The translations under genes and the position numbers were made by a program. From the NCBI RefSeq assembly GCF_039521745.1, contig NZ_BAAACT010000144.1: a stretch of DNA of 64,000 bases; one strand, written 5' to 3'. Below the pieces are notes generated by a model. The model did not search any database. It saw only the letters and a program-made list of their open reading frames with translations, and was not told the DNA's origin. Shown in pieces: positions 8,049 through 16,680 of this stretch. How positions within the stretch are numbered: the first letter of the stretch is position 1; the number at the start of each line of letters is the position of its first letter. This DNA comes from Faecalicatena contorta. Its GTDB lineage: Bacteria; Bacillota; Clostridia; Lachnospirales; Lachnospiraceae.

Positions 8049-9196
8049 AAAACATTCCAGTTGGCGCTCTGGGCCTGATTCCGGTCGTGGGCTGCGAGGA
8101 ACTCGGAAAAAAGGTCAATGATTACCTGGTCAAATGGAGAAGGGAAAGTGCCATTGAGCACAAGGATGATGTAGCATTCTCCGGATACGAAAAGGATACT
8201 TACATTGTAGACTGTGCTGTGCCGAGATTCGGTTCCGGCGAGGCAAAGGGCATTATCAATGAATCCGTACGCGGGATGGATCTCTATCTTATGGTAGACG
8301 TATGCAACTACAATATCACCTACTCCCTGACGGGCAATATCAACCACATGTCCCCGGATGACCATTTTCAGAATCTAAAGCGCGTCATTGCCGCAATCGG
8401 CGGTAAAGGCCGGCGCATTAACGTCATCATGCCATTTTTATACGAAAGCCGACAGCACAAAAGAAACGGGCGTGAATCTCTGGACTGTGCGCTTGCACTC
8501 CAGGAACTTGTCCGCATGGGTGTAGACAATATTATCACTTTCGATGCGCACGATCCAAGGGTTCAGAATGCAATCCCTCTGAACGGCTTCGAAACTGTAC
8601 CGCCGACTTATCAGTTTATCAAGGGCCTTCTGCGCAATGTGGACGACCTTCAGATTGACACGGAACACATGATGATTATCAGCCCGGATGAAGGCGGCAC
8701 CAACCGCGCCGTTTACCTTGCCAATGTCCTTGGCCTTGATATGGGTATGTTCTACAAACGCCGCGATTATACAAAGATAGTCAACGGACGTAACCCCATT
8801 GTTGCCCATGAATTCCTGGGAAGCTCCGTAGAGGGCAAAGACGTCGTCATCATCGACGATATGATCTCTTCCGGAGACAGTATGATTGAGGTTGCAACCG
8901 AATTAAAGCGCAGGAAAGCAAAACGAATCTATACTGCAGCAACGTTCGGCCTGTTCACCAACGGAATGGACAAGTTTGACAAGGCATACGAGGACGGCAT
9001 TATTACAGGAATTCTGACAACAAATTTGATCTACCAGTCTCCAGAGCTGCTGTCCAAGCCATATTATATTAATTGCGACATGAGCAAATATATCGCACTG
9101 CTGATCGATACGCTCAACCATGACGGATCCATCAGCACACTGCTCAATCCTAACGAAAGAATCCAGCATGTCCTTCAGGAATACCGTAATAGATAG
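8021..9196 (+). CDS. prs: Ribose-phosphate pyrophosphokinase, divergent long form
   Basis: The 391-residue protein is longer than the usual 310-320 residues of PRPP synthetase. The PRPP-binding loop is present (VVIIDDMISSGDSM, about 275-288), as are the flexible-loop KRR (246-248) and SPDEGGTNRA (221-230). The usual FPYARQD and DLHAxQIQ segments are replaced by MPFLYESRQHKR and FDAHDPRVQNAI. The enzyme transfers pyrophosphate from ATP to ribose-5-phosphate, giving PRPP for nucleotide, His and Trp synthesis. The ATG at 8021 follows GGGAGG and lies inside the end of the loader gene. Location behind replication-initiation genes may couple nucleotide supply with replication. Function is well supported, though active-site details deviate from textbook class I. 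Confidence 0.9.
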   Translation: MLHRTERTLENIPVGALGLIPVVGCEELGKKVNDYLVKWRRESAIEHKDDVAFSGYEKDTYIVDCAVPRFGSGEAKGIINESVRGMDLYLMVDVCNYNITYSLTGNINHMSPDDHFQNLKRVIAAIGGKGRRINVIMPFLYESRQHKRNGRESLDCALALQELVRMGVDNIITFDAHDPRVQNAIPLNGFETVPPTYQFIKGLLRNVDDLQIDTEHMMIISPDEGGTNRAVYLANVLGLDMGMFYKRRDYTKIVNGRNPIVAHEFLGSSVEGKDVVIIDDMISSGDSMIEVATELKRRKAKRIYTAATFGLFTNGMDKFDKAYEDGIITGILTTNLIYQSPELLSKPYYINCDMSKYIALLIDTLNHDGSISTLLNPNERIQHVLQEYRNR

Positions 9197-9222
9197 GACT
9201 AACTTAATTTTTTAATTTCATA

Positions 9223-9267
9223 AAAAACAGTCCTCACAGACATTTTAAGTCTGTGAGGACTGTTTTT
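9223..9267. terminator. Bidirectional terminator between prs and deoD
   Basis: A 19-bp perfect stem (9223-9241 with 9249-9267) around a 7-base loop has A-runs on one side and T-runs on the other. It can therefore terminate both the plus-strand prs operon and the long minus-strand nucleoside operon that ends at 9316. Confidence 0.93.
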
Positions 9268-9315
9268 CTTTCATCCCAGGTTACAGGTTTCATTTGAATT
9301 CGTCTTGTTATATCT

Positions 9316-10026
9316 CTAGTCAGCCATGGACAGCGCCATTCGAATCATATCGTCAAAGCTTTCCTGCCGTTCCTTTGTTGAACACTGTTCGCCATTGAAC
9401 ATCAAATCTGCTATTGTACACAAAGCCACTGCCTTCTTTCCTGCTTCAGCTGCATTTATATACAGCGCCGCAGACTCCATTTCCGCTGCCAGTATTCCCA
9501 TACTGGTCCATTTATCATACCATTCATCCGAATAATAAAAACCTTCCCCAGAAATGACTGGTCCCACACGAACCGGAAGCTGATGCTCTTTCCCATAGGC
9601 AGCCGCTCTTTCAATCAAAGAATAATCCGCGCAGGGCGCCAGAGTTCCCGGCAGATCAAAATGTACCGCATAGCCGTTATCCGTTGAAGCAGTCATAGCT
9701 ATTACAATATCCCGCAGCTTCAGGCTTGGATGCATGCCTCCTGCTGATCCGACACGAATAATACTGTCCACGCCATAAAAATGAAACAACTCATATGAAT
9801 AAATACTCATAGAACCAGCACCCATGCCACTTGCCATCACTGAAACTTCTTTCCCTTGGTATATCCCCGTATAACAGTAAATATTCCGCACATCACTGAC
9901 CAGCTTTGGTTCATCCAAAAACTTCTCCGCAATATATTTGGCCCGCAGCGGGTCGCCCGGCATTAACACAGTCCTGGCAATCTCACCGTATTTTGCCGCA
10001 TTATGAATAGTCGGTGTCTGACTCAT
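9316..10026 (-). CDS. deoD: Purine nucleoside phosphorylase, DeoD type
   Basis: The 236-residue protein has the DeoD signatures: phosphate-binding GDPLRAKYI (about 24-32), RVGSAGG, EMESAALY, and IADLMFNGE holding the catalytic Asp. It phosphorolyses purine (deoxy)ribonucleosides to the base and (deoxy)ribose-1-phosphate in the cytoplasm. Length matches the hexameric bacterial class. The ATG at 10026 is preceded by GGAGG. It is the last gene of the minus-strand operon that begins with the solute-binding protein at 19933, 14 bp after the nucleoside hydrolase, and is followed by the strong bidirectional terminator. Confidence 0.95.
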   Translation of the reverse strand: MSQTPTIHNAAKYGEIARTVLMPGDPLRAKYIAEKFLDEPKLVSDVRNIYCYTGIYQGKEVSVMASGMGAGSMSIYSYELFHFYGVDSIIRVGSAGGMHPSLKLRDIVIAMTASTDNGYAVHFDLPGTLAPCADYSLIERAAAYGKEHQLPVRVGPVISGEGFYYSDEWYDKWTSMGILAAEMESAALYINAAEAGKKAVALCTIADLMFNGEQCSTKERQESFDDMIRMALSMAD

Positions 10027-10040
10027 CGTTCTGCCTCCAA

Positions 10041-11024
10041 TTATAATTTTCCGCCTAATGCTTCATAGAATGTTTCCTGATATTTCTGTCCATCAATAGC
10101 AAATACTGTACGGACTTTCGGCAGATGTTCCCAGCGGAAGTGATCTCTTCTGTCCCAGATTGTCATTCCCCTGGTCAGTTGACCGCCGCAGTCAATTGCC
10201 ACATTGATTTCCCTCACATCCGTCATGATATCCGGATTCAGGAAGCAGCACATTGCTGTTGTGTCAATCGGACCATTAATCATAATTCCCTGATCTTTAA
10301 TGGAATTATTTCCGTCAATATAGTCGATAATTTCCAGAGTATATTTTGCCTGACGGTTATTCAGGCCTTTTAGTTTCTCAATTGTCTTTTCTGAAATGTT
10401 CACCGCCTCCGGATTGAATGCAATGTCCAGACCTATAGATGTCAGCTTTACATCCGATTCATAGACGATTTTCGCAGCTTCCGGATCTACATAAATATTC
10501 CATTCACTCATCGGATTATCTCCGGTAGCATTGCGGAAGGCATATTCGGTAATTCCATAAGCGCCGCCAATATGATAAATCTCCTTAATCAGCGGAATGA
10601 TTTCAGGACGGCTCATAAACGCAACTGCAACATTTGTCAGACAGGATGTACAGACAAGCGTCACCTCGCCCGGGTTCGCAAGTACCGTATCTATGATCAT
10701 CTGCGACGGCGACTGATCTGTTGTTTTTAACTTTGGCTTCGGAAAGAAATGATTCCCCAGTCCGTCTTCACCATGGCTGTACGGATCCTTTGGATACTCA
10801 CGCAGCATTGGATGCATCATTCCCTGTGCCACCGGGATATCTCCACGGTCCATATATTCCAGAATTTTAAGAGCATTCGCTGCTGTTTTGTCTGCCGGCA
10901 GGTTACCGCTCTCTGTTGTAATCCCCAAAAGTTCCACGTCCGGATGCGTCAGCGCCATAATAATGCATACGGAATCATCCGTACCCGGATCACAGTCAAT
11001 CATAATTTTTCTTTTCTCGCTCAT
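10041..11024 (-). CDS. Inosine-uridine-preferring type nucleoside hydrolase
   Basis: The 327-residue protein has the family Ca2+-binding signature DCDPGTDDS at its N-terminus (residues 10-18 from the ATG at 11024) and downstream NATGDNPMSEWNIYVDPEAA, the other substrate/metal-binding segment. It hydrolyses N-glycosidic bonds of ribonucleosides to ribose and base. The start is placed at ATG 11024, nine bases after AAAGGAA; an in-frame TTG three codons earlier is also possible. It lies between two phosphorylases in the same operon, so the pathway can cleave N-ribosides both hydrolytically and phosphorolytically. The base preference cannot be read. Confidence 0.9.
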   Translation of the reverse strand: MSEKRKIMIDCDPGTDDSVCIIMALTHPDVELLGITTESGNLPADKTAANALKILEYMDRGDIPVAQGMMHPMLREYPKDPYSHGEDGLGNHFFPKPKLKTTDQSPSQMIIDTVLANPGEVTLVCTSCLTNVAVAFMSRPEIIPLIKEIYHIGGAYGITEYAFRNATGDNPMSEWNIYVDPEAAKIVYESDVKLTSIGLDIAFNPEAVNISEKTIEKLKGLNNRQAKYTLEIIDYIDGNNSIKDQGIMINGPIDTTAMCCFLNPDIMTDVREINVAIDCGGQLTRGMTIWDRRDHFRWEHLPKVRTVFAIDGQKYQETFYEALGGKL

Positions 11025-11042
11025 AACAATCAATTCCTTTCC

Positions 11043-11966
11043 TTATATATTATCAAGCCCCGGAAACCAGTTTTCTTTCCCGACAGCTTCTTTCTGCTTA
11101 TCCATCTGATGAAGAATCGCGATTCCTTCCAGGGCCAGCTCTATAGAAACTTCCGTTCCTGCCCCTGCTTCAAATTTATGACCGGAAATCAGATTGTCTG
11201 TTACATTAAAAATCGCTCCGCCTCTTCGTTCAAACAGATTACACATTGTCATAATAATGGATGATTCCCGATCCGTATTGAGCACACCTGCGCGATTATA
11301 TGTACCAAGCTTCTGTATATTTTCCGGCTGCAGATAGCCTCCTACAGAAGGGCGTCCATTACCGACAAAGTCACTGTCCATGCAGGCAGTTACGCCCAGC
11401 TTATAAGGAAAATGATACTGCTCGGCTGCCTGAACCATTGCATTGACGACTTCGTAATGACAATATGCCGGAAATCCATCCGCGACATAAGCCCGCGAGG
11501 TTCCGTCCTCCCGGTAAACTCCCGTAGTGATCACACAGTCTCCCACTTTCACTTTCTCTGCCACGCCTCCGGAAGTACCCACCCTGAGAAAAGTAGAACA
11601 GTCTGTATATTCCATAAAGTCATTGATCGCTAATTCCACTTCCGGACAGCCGCTGCCACCGCTGACACAGGTGATTTTTGCCCCTTTATAGGTACCTGTA
11701 TAGCTCAGAAACATACCGGAATTCCCAATGCATTCTGCAGCCGTAAGGCGTTCAGCCACACGTTCTGCCGGATCCTTTCCGTAGGCCGCCAGCGGGTCAC
11801 GGACCAAATAGATAAGATAATCTCCCACTTTCTCGATATCCACCTGTGTGATGGCGGGTTTGTTATCCATTATCAGGCCCGGATAAGGAACGTTTTCCCA
11901 ATATTCATACCGCTCCTGCATCAGCTTGATTGACGGCTTGTTCCGAATAAGTTCACTCTTCTTCAT
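11043..11966 (-). CDS. PNP_UDP_1 family nucleoside phosphorylase (uridine phosphorylase-like)
   Basis: The 307-residue protein has family segments LVRDPLAAYG near residue 55 (equivalent of the phosphate loop GDP..R), FLRVGTSGGV, and LNTDRESSIIMTMCNLFERRGGAIFNVTDN toward the C-terminus in place of the usual EMEaAal / SxD motifs. It is longer than Udp or DeoD (about 235-255). It probably cleaves a nucleoside by phosphorolysis, but the unusual C-terminal active-site region makes the substrate uncertain. The start follows GAGGAG, which overlaps the region just after the YjbQ stop. It lies in the LacI-linked operon. Confidence 0.8.
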   Translation of the reverse strand: MKKSELIRNKPSIKLMQERYEYWENVPYPGLIMDNKPAITQVDIEKVGDYLIYLVRDPLAAYGKDPAERVAERLTAAECIGNSGMFLSYTGTYKGAKITCVSGGSGCPEVELAINDFMEYTDCSTFLRVGTSGGVAEKVKVGDCVITTGVYREDGTSRAYVADGFPAYCHYEVVNAMVQAAEQYHFPYKLGVTACMDSDFVGNGRPSVGGYLQPENIQKLGTYNRAGVLNTDRESSIIMTMCNLFERRGGAIFNVTDNLISGHKFEAGAGTEVSIELALEGIAILHQMDKQKEAVGKENWFPGLDNI

Positions 11967-11975
11967 GCTCTCCTC

Positions 11976-12380
11976 CTATTCCGACACGATCTTTATATAA
12001 CACTCTCTGTTACGCGGACCATCAAATTCCAGAAAATAAATTCCCTGAGAATGTCCCAGCAATAGATTGCCATCTTCAATAATAAATGACATGGAAGGGC
12101 CGATCAGCGTACACTTCACATGCCCCGCAGCATCCTCCGGAGTATCATGCTGATGTTTAAAATCCACTCTGGTCGGTATCAGGCGGCGGATTTCGTCCTG
12201 AATGTCCTCATGCCCCAGCGGATCCCAAAATGAATTCACTGTCAACGCCGCCGTTGTATGAGTAATAAACGCACACATAATTCCACTCTTTACACCGGAA
12301 TTCTTCACACACTCTTTGATCTGATCCGTCAGAGATATCACTCCGTCTTTTGTTGTTCGAAACTGAATTCTATCCAGCAT
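11976..12380 (-). CDS. YjbQ/UPF0047 family protein
   Basis: The 134-residue protein has the three conserved YjbQ regions: AFITHTTAALTVN, the HQHDTPEDAAGHVKCTLIG stretch, and LLLGHSQGIYFLEFDGPR. These supply His and Glu residues that bind a metal. Family members have weak thiamine-phosphate synthase activity in vitro, and their physiological role is unclear. The start is placed at ATG 12380 behind GGAGG. A longer in-frame reading extends into the end of the SIS gene and lacks a ribosome site. Its place between sugar-phosphate and nucleoside enzymes is unexplained and suggests a role in the same pathway. Confidence 0.85.
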   Translation of the reverse strand: MLDRIQFRTTKDGVISLTDQIKECVKNSGVKSGIMCAFITHTTAALTVNSFWDPLGHEDIQDEIRRLIPTRVDFKHQHDTPEDAAGHVKCTLIGPSMSFIIEDGNLLLGHSQGIYFLEFDGPRNRECYIKIVSE

Positions 12381-12408
12381 TTTTAAAAACCTCCATCGTT
12401 TATCATTT

Positions 12409-13545
12409 TTAATCCAGCAATACCTTTTCTGAGACCGTGGTAGAATACATGCCTTTTTCTTCTTTCCAGATCCCCTCAAATCCTCGGCTGTAAGCTTCTT
12501 CTCTCATTGCCGCAAGATATCCGGCAATGAGAGCCGGAACCATATGCGCAGCCATGGGCTGGAACAGACAGTTCCCAGAATCCGGCGTGAGAAAACGGTA
12601 TTCCGCCTGGAGACTTTCATCATTGGTTACCAGTACAAATTCTCTTCCCATCTGGTTCAGCCTCTCTGTCAGTTCTCGGGTACGGCTCTGTGCCTCATTG
12701 CCTTTTGCCGCAAACACCATGGTCAGTGTTCGTTTTACATCTTTCACAAAATAATTCACATGAAACCAGTTCTCGCTGTCCAGATGGACAGAAGGAAGTC
12801 CCACTGCCTCATACATTTTCGCATGAGCATACCACGCTGTTCCGTAATCGGCGCCGCAGCCTATCATCTCCGCACTGGCAGCCTCTTGAAACGCCCTGGC
12901 GGTTTCCAGCGCCAGTTTGCATACATCTTCTTTTTTATTCAAAAATTCTGCCGGCAGACGTTTCAGTTCCTGCCGGTACGCATTCGCCTGATCCATCGTA
13001 TATTTCAGGCGTACTTCCCCCATTCGGATCGCCAGAAGATATACGATCATTTGCAGTACTGCATAGGTGCGGACTCCCGGCGATTTTTCGAATTCCGGAA
13101 TCATGGGAACAATTACTTTTTCTGCAGCCTTTGCAAGGAGCGAATCCGCATTCGATGTAATGGCAATGGTCAGCGCCCTGTGCGCGCGCATTCTCTCTAC
13201 TGCCTCAATAACACGGGCTGCCTGCCCGGAATTGCTGACTGCAATTACAAGAGGATCGCAGGGAGATTCTCCCACCCATTTCATCTGATAATACCTGGAC
13301 AAGGTGAGAGGGTCTTCCACTTCAACAGGAATCTGAAGAAAACTCTCAAATGCCCGCCTGGCGGCCAGGCAGGCTGCATAGCCGTCTCCACAGCTTGTCA
13401 GAACCACCTTTTTTATGGAGTAAATCTCCGGTGTTGTCAGTACATAACGTACCTGAGGCTCTATCTCAGGATAAACTTCGTCCAGCAGGTCAGGCACACT
13501 CAAAACCTGACGCAGCATGGAATTCTCAAATCCAATCATTTTCAT
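12409..13545 (-). CDS. Double-SIS-domain protein (FrlB/GlmS-isomerase-like)
   Basis: The 378-residue protein has two sugar-isomerase (SIS) domains. The first has VVLTSCGDGYAACLAARRAF (about 47-66) and AVSNSGQAARVIEAVERM, which match the phosphosugar-binding loops. The second has HLDSENWFHVNYF, analogous to the SGEFRHGP catalytic segment of FrlB/GlmS-type enzymes. Such proteins isomerise or deglycate amino-sugar or fructosamine phosphates. With the kinase gene just upstream (its TGA overlaps this ATG) and a CUT1 importer, the set recalls the frl operon. The substrate is inferred only; it could equally be an aldose-ketose isomerase or a phosphosugar deaminase. Confidence 0.78.
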   Translation of the reverse strand: MKMIGFENSMLRQVLSVPDLLDEVYPEIEPQVRYVLTTPEIYSIKKVVLTSCGDGYAACLAARRAFESFLQIPVEVEDPLTLSRYYQMKWVGESPCDPLVIAVSNSGQAARVIEAVERMRAHRALTIAITSNADSLLAKAAEKVIVPMIPEFEKSPGVRTYAVLQMIVYLLAIRMGEVRLKYTMDQANAYRQELKRLPAEFLNKKEDVCKLALETARAFQEAASAEMIGCGADYGTAWYAHAKMYEAVGLPSVHLDSENWFHVNYFVKDVKRTLTMVFAAKGNEAQSRTRELTERLNQMGREFVLVTNDESLQAEYRFLTPDSGNCLFQPMAAHMVPALIAGYLAAMREEAYSRGFEGIWKEEKGMYSTTVSEKVLLD

Positions 13546-14453
13546 ACCTCCTCCTTACATGATGCTTTTGCCCGTGCAAATGCACGCTCTGTCATTTCTT
13601 TTGTAAAAAGCGGCGGCGTACCGAACTGCGCAATAATTTCTGCCGCAGCCGCCGATCCCATACAGCCTGCCATCTGTGGCTCATAGCCTTCACAGCAGGC
13701 ATAAAGTACAGCACCTGAAGAACTATTGCCGCCTCCGGTCGTATCAACAACCTGAATTCCTGATATGCTCGGACATTGATAGATTCTTCCACCTGCAAGC
13801 ATATGCGCGCCCTCAGAACCCCTTCTAAAAAATACCCAGTTTGGAGAAGCCGCCAGAAGTCTCCGCTGCGCTTCCTCCTCATCTGTTGTCTCATATAAAA
13901 GACAGGCCTCGTGCCTGTTAATAGAAAAGACATCAATATCCTTTAAATAGGCCTCAATCACATCGATATTCTCTGGTCTGCAGGCATCTTCGGAGATTTC
14001 CCACATCAGTTTGTAGCCAAACCGAAGTTTTCCTCCGATTAAAGCATCCAGATAATCCCGCTCCACGTCTTTAAATACATAAACCCCCTTCGTATTCTGA
14101 TCACAGCAGCGAAATACTTCATCCGGCGAAGGGTCAAGAGCCCGAAACTCCTTCAGTCCAATATTGGGTTCATCCGTTCGGCTGCCATCCGGATAATAGT
14201 GGATCACTATGGTCGGAGATATATCAGAACGCAGAACCAGCCCCTCTGTTGACACCCCATTATCCTTGTACCACTTTTCATGACGGGGCAGGTATTCCGG
14301 CCCGATTCCTCCGCATACCGCCACCTTATCCGTAAACATCCGCACTCCTGCCAATGCGTAAAATCCTGCGCTCCCGGGCTGATTTCCAAAAACAGTGCCA
14401 TCGGCCAGATGTATTTCATCTGTAGAAACTGTTGTCGCAATTACATATTCCAT
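13542..14453 (-). CDS. PfkB-family carbohydrate/nucleoside kinase with altered catalytic motif
   Basis: The 303-residue protein has the ribokinase fold: an N-terminal GNQPGSAGFYALAGVRMF region (about 23-40), then CGGIG, and the C-terminal PfkB signature region at 237-250. That signature reads DTTGGGNSSSGAV instead of the usual DTxGAGDxFxAG. The catalytic base Asp is therefore replaced by Asn243 and the oxyanion-hole GAGD by GGGN. The codon is AAT on the minus strand. It may have reduced activity, different chemistry or a binding role. It is translationally coupled to the SIS gene and sits next to the ADP-ribosylglycohydrolase-like gene. Ribose, fructosamine or nucleoside are possible substrates. 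Confidence 0.8.
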   Translation of the reverse strand: MEYVIATTVSTDEIHLADGTVFGNQPGSAGFYALAGVRMFTDKVAVCGGIGPEYLPRHEKWYKDNGVSTEGLVLRSDISPTIVIHYYPDGSRTDEPNIGLKEFRALDPSPDEVFRCCDQNTKGVYVFKDVERDYLDALIGGKLRFGYKLMWEISEDACRPENIDVIEAYLKDIDVFSINRHEACLLYETTDEEEAQRRLLAASPNWVFFRRGSEGAHMLAGGRIYQCPSISGIQVVDTTGGGNSSSGAVLYACCEGYEPQMAGCMGSAAAAEIIAQFGTPPLFTKEMTERAFARAKASCKEEV

Positions 14454-14501
14454 CTTAAACCACCTTTTTCCATTTATTCTCTGCTGTAAATGGCAGAAAT
14501 G

Positions 14502-16604
14502 CTATTTCTTTTCAAGATGAAATCCATCAATAAAAACCGCACCTTCATCCACGACATACCCCGCAGCTCCGCAGAGGTATGCATCTTCTTTGTCTTCTGC
14601 CATAATCGTCACTTCACCAAAAGATGCTTCCAGCTTATTCCCGCACAGGGTAAACTTCATTGGATATTTTACAAATTGCGCGTAGTGAACACTGCCTTCG
14701 GCCAGAACAGTTTCCTTACCATCCCTGTGTTTTATAATCTGGAACGTATCCCCTCCAGATACAACTGCAGCATAATACCTGCGGTGCCCTGCGCTTCTCG
14801 CGGCCAATCCTCCCCGTTTATGCAGGCTGAACTTTAACATGGATGAAACCGTGTAATCTGTAAAATCTCTGGTTCCAATCGTAGCAAGTCCACCCGGTTC
14901 ATCATGGCTGATACAATAAGTACAATTTAGATTCGGTGAGAAACACTTTGCGCTGGCTACGAACATTTTTGCCCAAAATGGGTTGGTATCCCACATATCC
15001 CGCATCATAATCCCTTCCTGATTCAGACATCGGGGCGTATTGCTCCAGTCAATGCTTCTTATAAAAACATCGCCCCGGTAGCGTTTTACACTCGAAAATT
15101 CCAGGCCAAACCGCAGCACCGGCAATCCGCCGTTATCCGGGATATTCCAGGCGAGAACCGTTCCCTTTGAACTTAACCGTATCCATTCCCCGTCCGTTCT
15201 CTGCAGCTGCCCATTCCGGTCTGCATACCAGATATAAGGGCGCATATCCGGCCCGTCCTCTCTCGGACAATCCGCACGCACGGTTACAGTCTGTCCGGTA
15301 TAGAGCGTCGGCGAAACATAGGTTTCGTAATTCCGGTACTCTTCATGAATATCTAAAAATGTAGCCACACTGACATGAGCGTTCATTCCTTCTGCTAAAA
15401 TATCAAAATTCAGCCTGAGACCGTTTCCGGCTCCTATTTCATTTCCGTTGGATATCTTTGGTGTACATTTTGGATATTCTACATACGGGCAAACAGTAAA
15501 TCCCTGCACGCTTCCGGGATACTCAAACGCAAAGCGTTCCCTTCGCTCCTCCCCTTCGATCCCCCGCACTGCCTCGGCGGCGCGTACAATTCTTTTTGTC
15601 TCTTTCACGGCATCAGATATCCCTTCGCCGCCATCAGAAGTGATGACCAGCAGCCGGTCCGCTACAGGCCCTCTAAAATCCGGTCCTGACTCTATCCCCT
15701 CAATTCCCAGACGGATTCCGTTCAGACAGCCTACATTTCCTGCATTACAGTCTGTATCCCAGGCAGCAGATGCCCCAATCTTTACCGATTCCGCAAAATC
15801 ATCACCGGCACAGAGGAGAGACGCCAGCACCATCGCATGATTAGGTACCATATGGCACGGACCGGGATAAATGTGATATCCGTATTTCTCATCCAGCCGT
15901 TCTCTGACTTTTCTCCAGTCCGACTCCGCTTTACAGATGTTTCTCACATTATCAACCAGAGCGCTCAATTCTTCTGTTTGTATAAACCTGACGTTTTCAT
16001 CAAAAAGTTTTTCCAGATTTCGTTGATCAAAAGCTGCCGCTTCCATGGCCCCTAAGAATCCTGCCGCATCTACGGCAATGCCGTCATGGGACACGCTGGC
16101 ACAGGCACGTACCAGATAATCTGCATATTCTGGGTCCCCCGGACACATCATAGCATAAGCGTCCATAAAAATCTGAGCGCCGATCTGCTGGGAGAGAACC
16201 GGTCCATTTTTCTCCATAGAACCACTATCCGGCGCAGGAATGCCATTCTTCAAATGAAGATAAGCCGTATGCTCCGTAGCGTTTCCCAGACCGCCCCACC
16301 AGAGAATGGACCGGTCTTCTATAATGTAATTCAGCCAGGTATCCCCGATCTGCCTGGCAGTCAGGTTCTTCGGATACCCGTTGTCCTCCATCGCCCGGAA
16401 AAACGCAAAAGTACCGGAAAGGTCGTCATCCGCCACGATCAGCGGAAGATTCAGTTCTTCGTGAACATAGTACGGCACATCACCAAAACGCTCTATAATA
16501 CTCTGATACGGCCATCCTTCTACCGGCCGGCCCAGATATACACCGATCATCTTTCCCAGGACTCCGGCGTAAATTTGATTTTTATATTTTTCTGATAATC
16601 CCAT
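14502..16604 (-). CDS. ADP-ribosylglycohydrolase-like protein with C-terminal beta-sandwich-like domain
   Basis: The 700-residue protein has an N-terminal all-alpha DraG/ARH fold (about 1-330). The metal-site segments VADDDLSGTF (58-66) and AAWDTDCNAGNVG (281-292) correspond to the DDT/E and DTDxxA motifs that bind Mg2+ or Mn2+. Family enzymes cleave N- or O-glycosidic ADP-ribose bonds or related ribosides. The C-terminal half (about 370-700) is a beta-rich region with WAKMFVASAKCFSPNLNC and a late GAVFIDGFHLE, resembling a concanavalin-like carbohydrate-binding or DUF1080-like module. There is no signal peptide, so it is cytoplasmic. Being in an ABC importer operon, it probably acts on an imported ribosylated compound rather than on a modified protein. 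Confidence 0.85.
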   Translation of the reverse strand: MGLSEKYKNQIYAGVLGKMIGVYLGRPVEGWPYQSIIERFGDVPYYVHEELNLPLIVADDDLSGTFAFFRAMEDNGYPKNLTARQIGDTWLNYIIEDRSILWWGGLGNATEHTAYLHLKNGIPAPDSGSMEKNGPVLSQQIGAQIFMDAYAMMCPGDPEYADYLVRACASVSHDGIAVDAAGFLGAMEAAAFDQRNLEKLFDENVRFIQTEELSALVDNVRNICKAESDWRKVRERLDEKYGYHIYPGPCHMVPNHAMVLASLLCAGDDFAESVKIGASAAWDTDCNAGNVGCLNGIRLGIEGIESGPDFRGPVADRLLVITSDGGEGISDAVKETKRIVRAAEAVRGIEGEERRERFAFEYPGSVQGFTVCPYVEYPKCTPKISNGNEIGAGNGLRLNFDILAEGMNAHVSVATFLDIHEEYRNYETYVSPTLYTGQTVTVRADCPREDGPDMRPYIWYADRNGQLQRTDGEWIRLSSKGTVLAWNIPDNGGLPVLRFGLEFSSVKRYRGDVFIRSIDWSNTPRCLNQEGIMMRDMWDTNPFWAKMFVASAKCFSPNLNCTYCISHDEPGGLATIGTRDFTDYTVSSMLKFSLHKRGGLAARSAGHRRYYAAVVSGGDTFQIIKHRDGKETVLAEGSVHYAQFVKYPMKFTLCGNKLEASFGEVTIMAEDKEDAYLCGAAGYVVDEGAVFIDGFHLEKK

Positions 16605-16680
16605 CTCTTATCTCCTTCCTAAGCGGCAGCCCTGCCGCAGCAATACCGGGAACTATGCCTTCGAAAAGCATACTCCGCTT

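Noticed and set aside
12544..13686. 380-codon plus-strand open frame opposite the SIS and PfkB genes
   Set aside because: It is rich in His, Arg, Cys and Phe, has no ribosome site or recognisable domain, and lies antisense to two well-supported genes; it is a codon-usage shadow.
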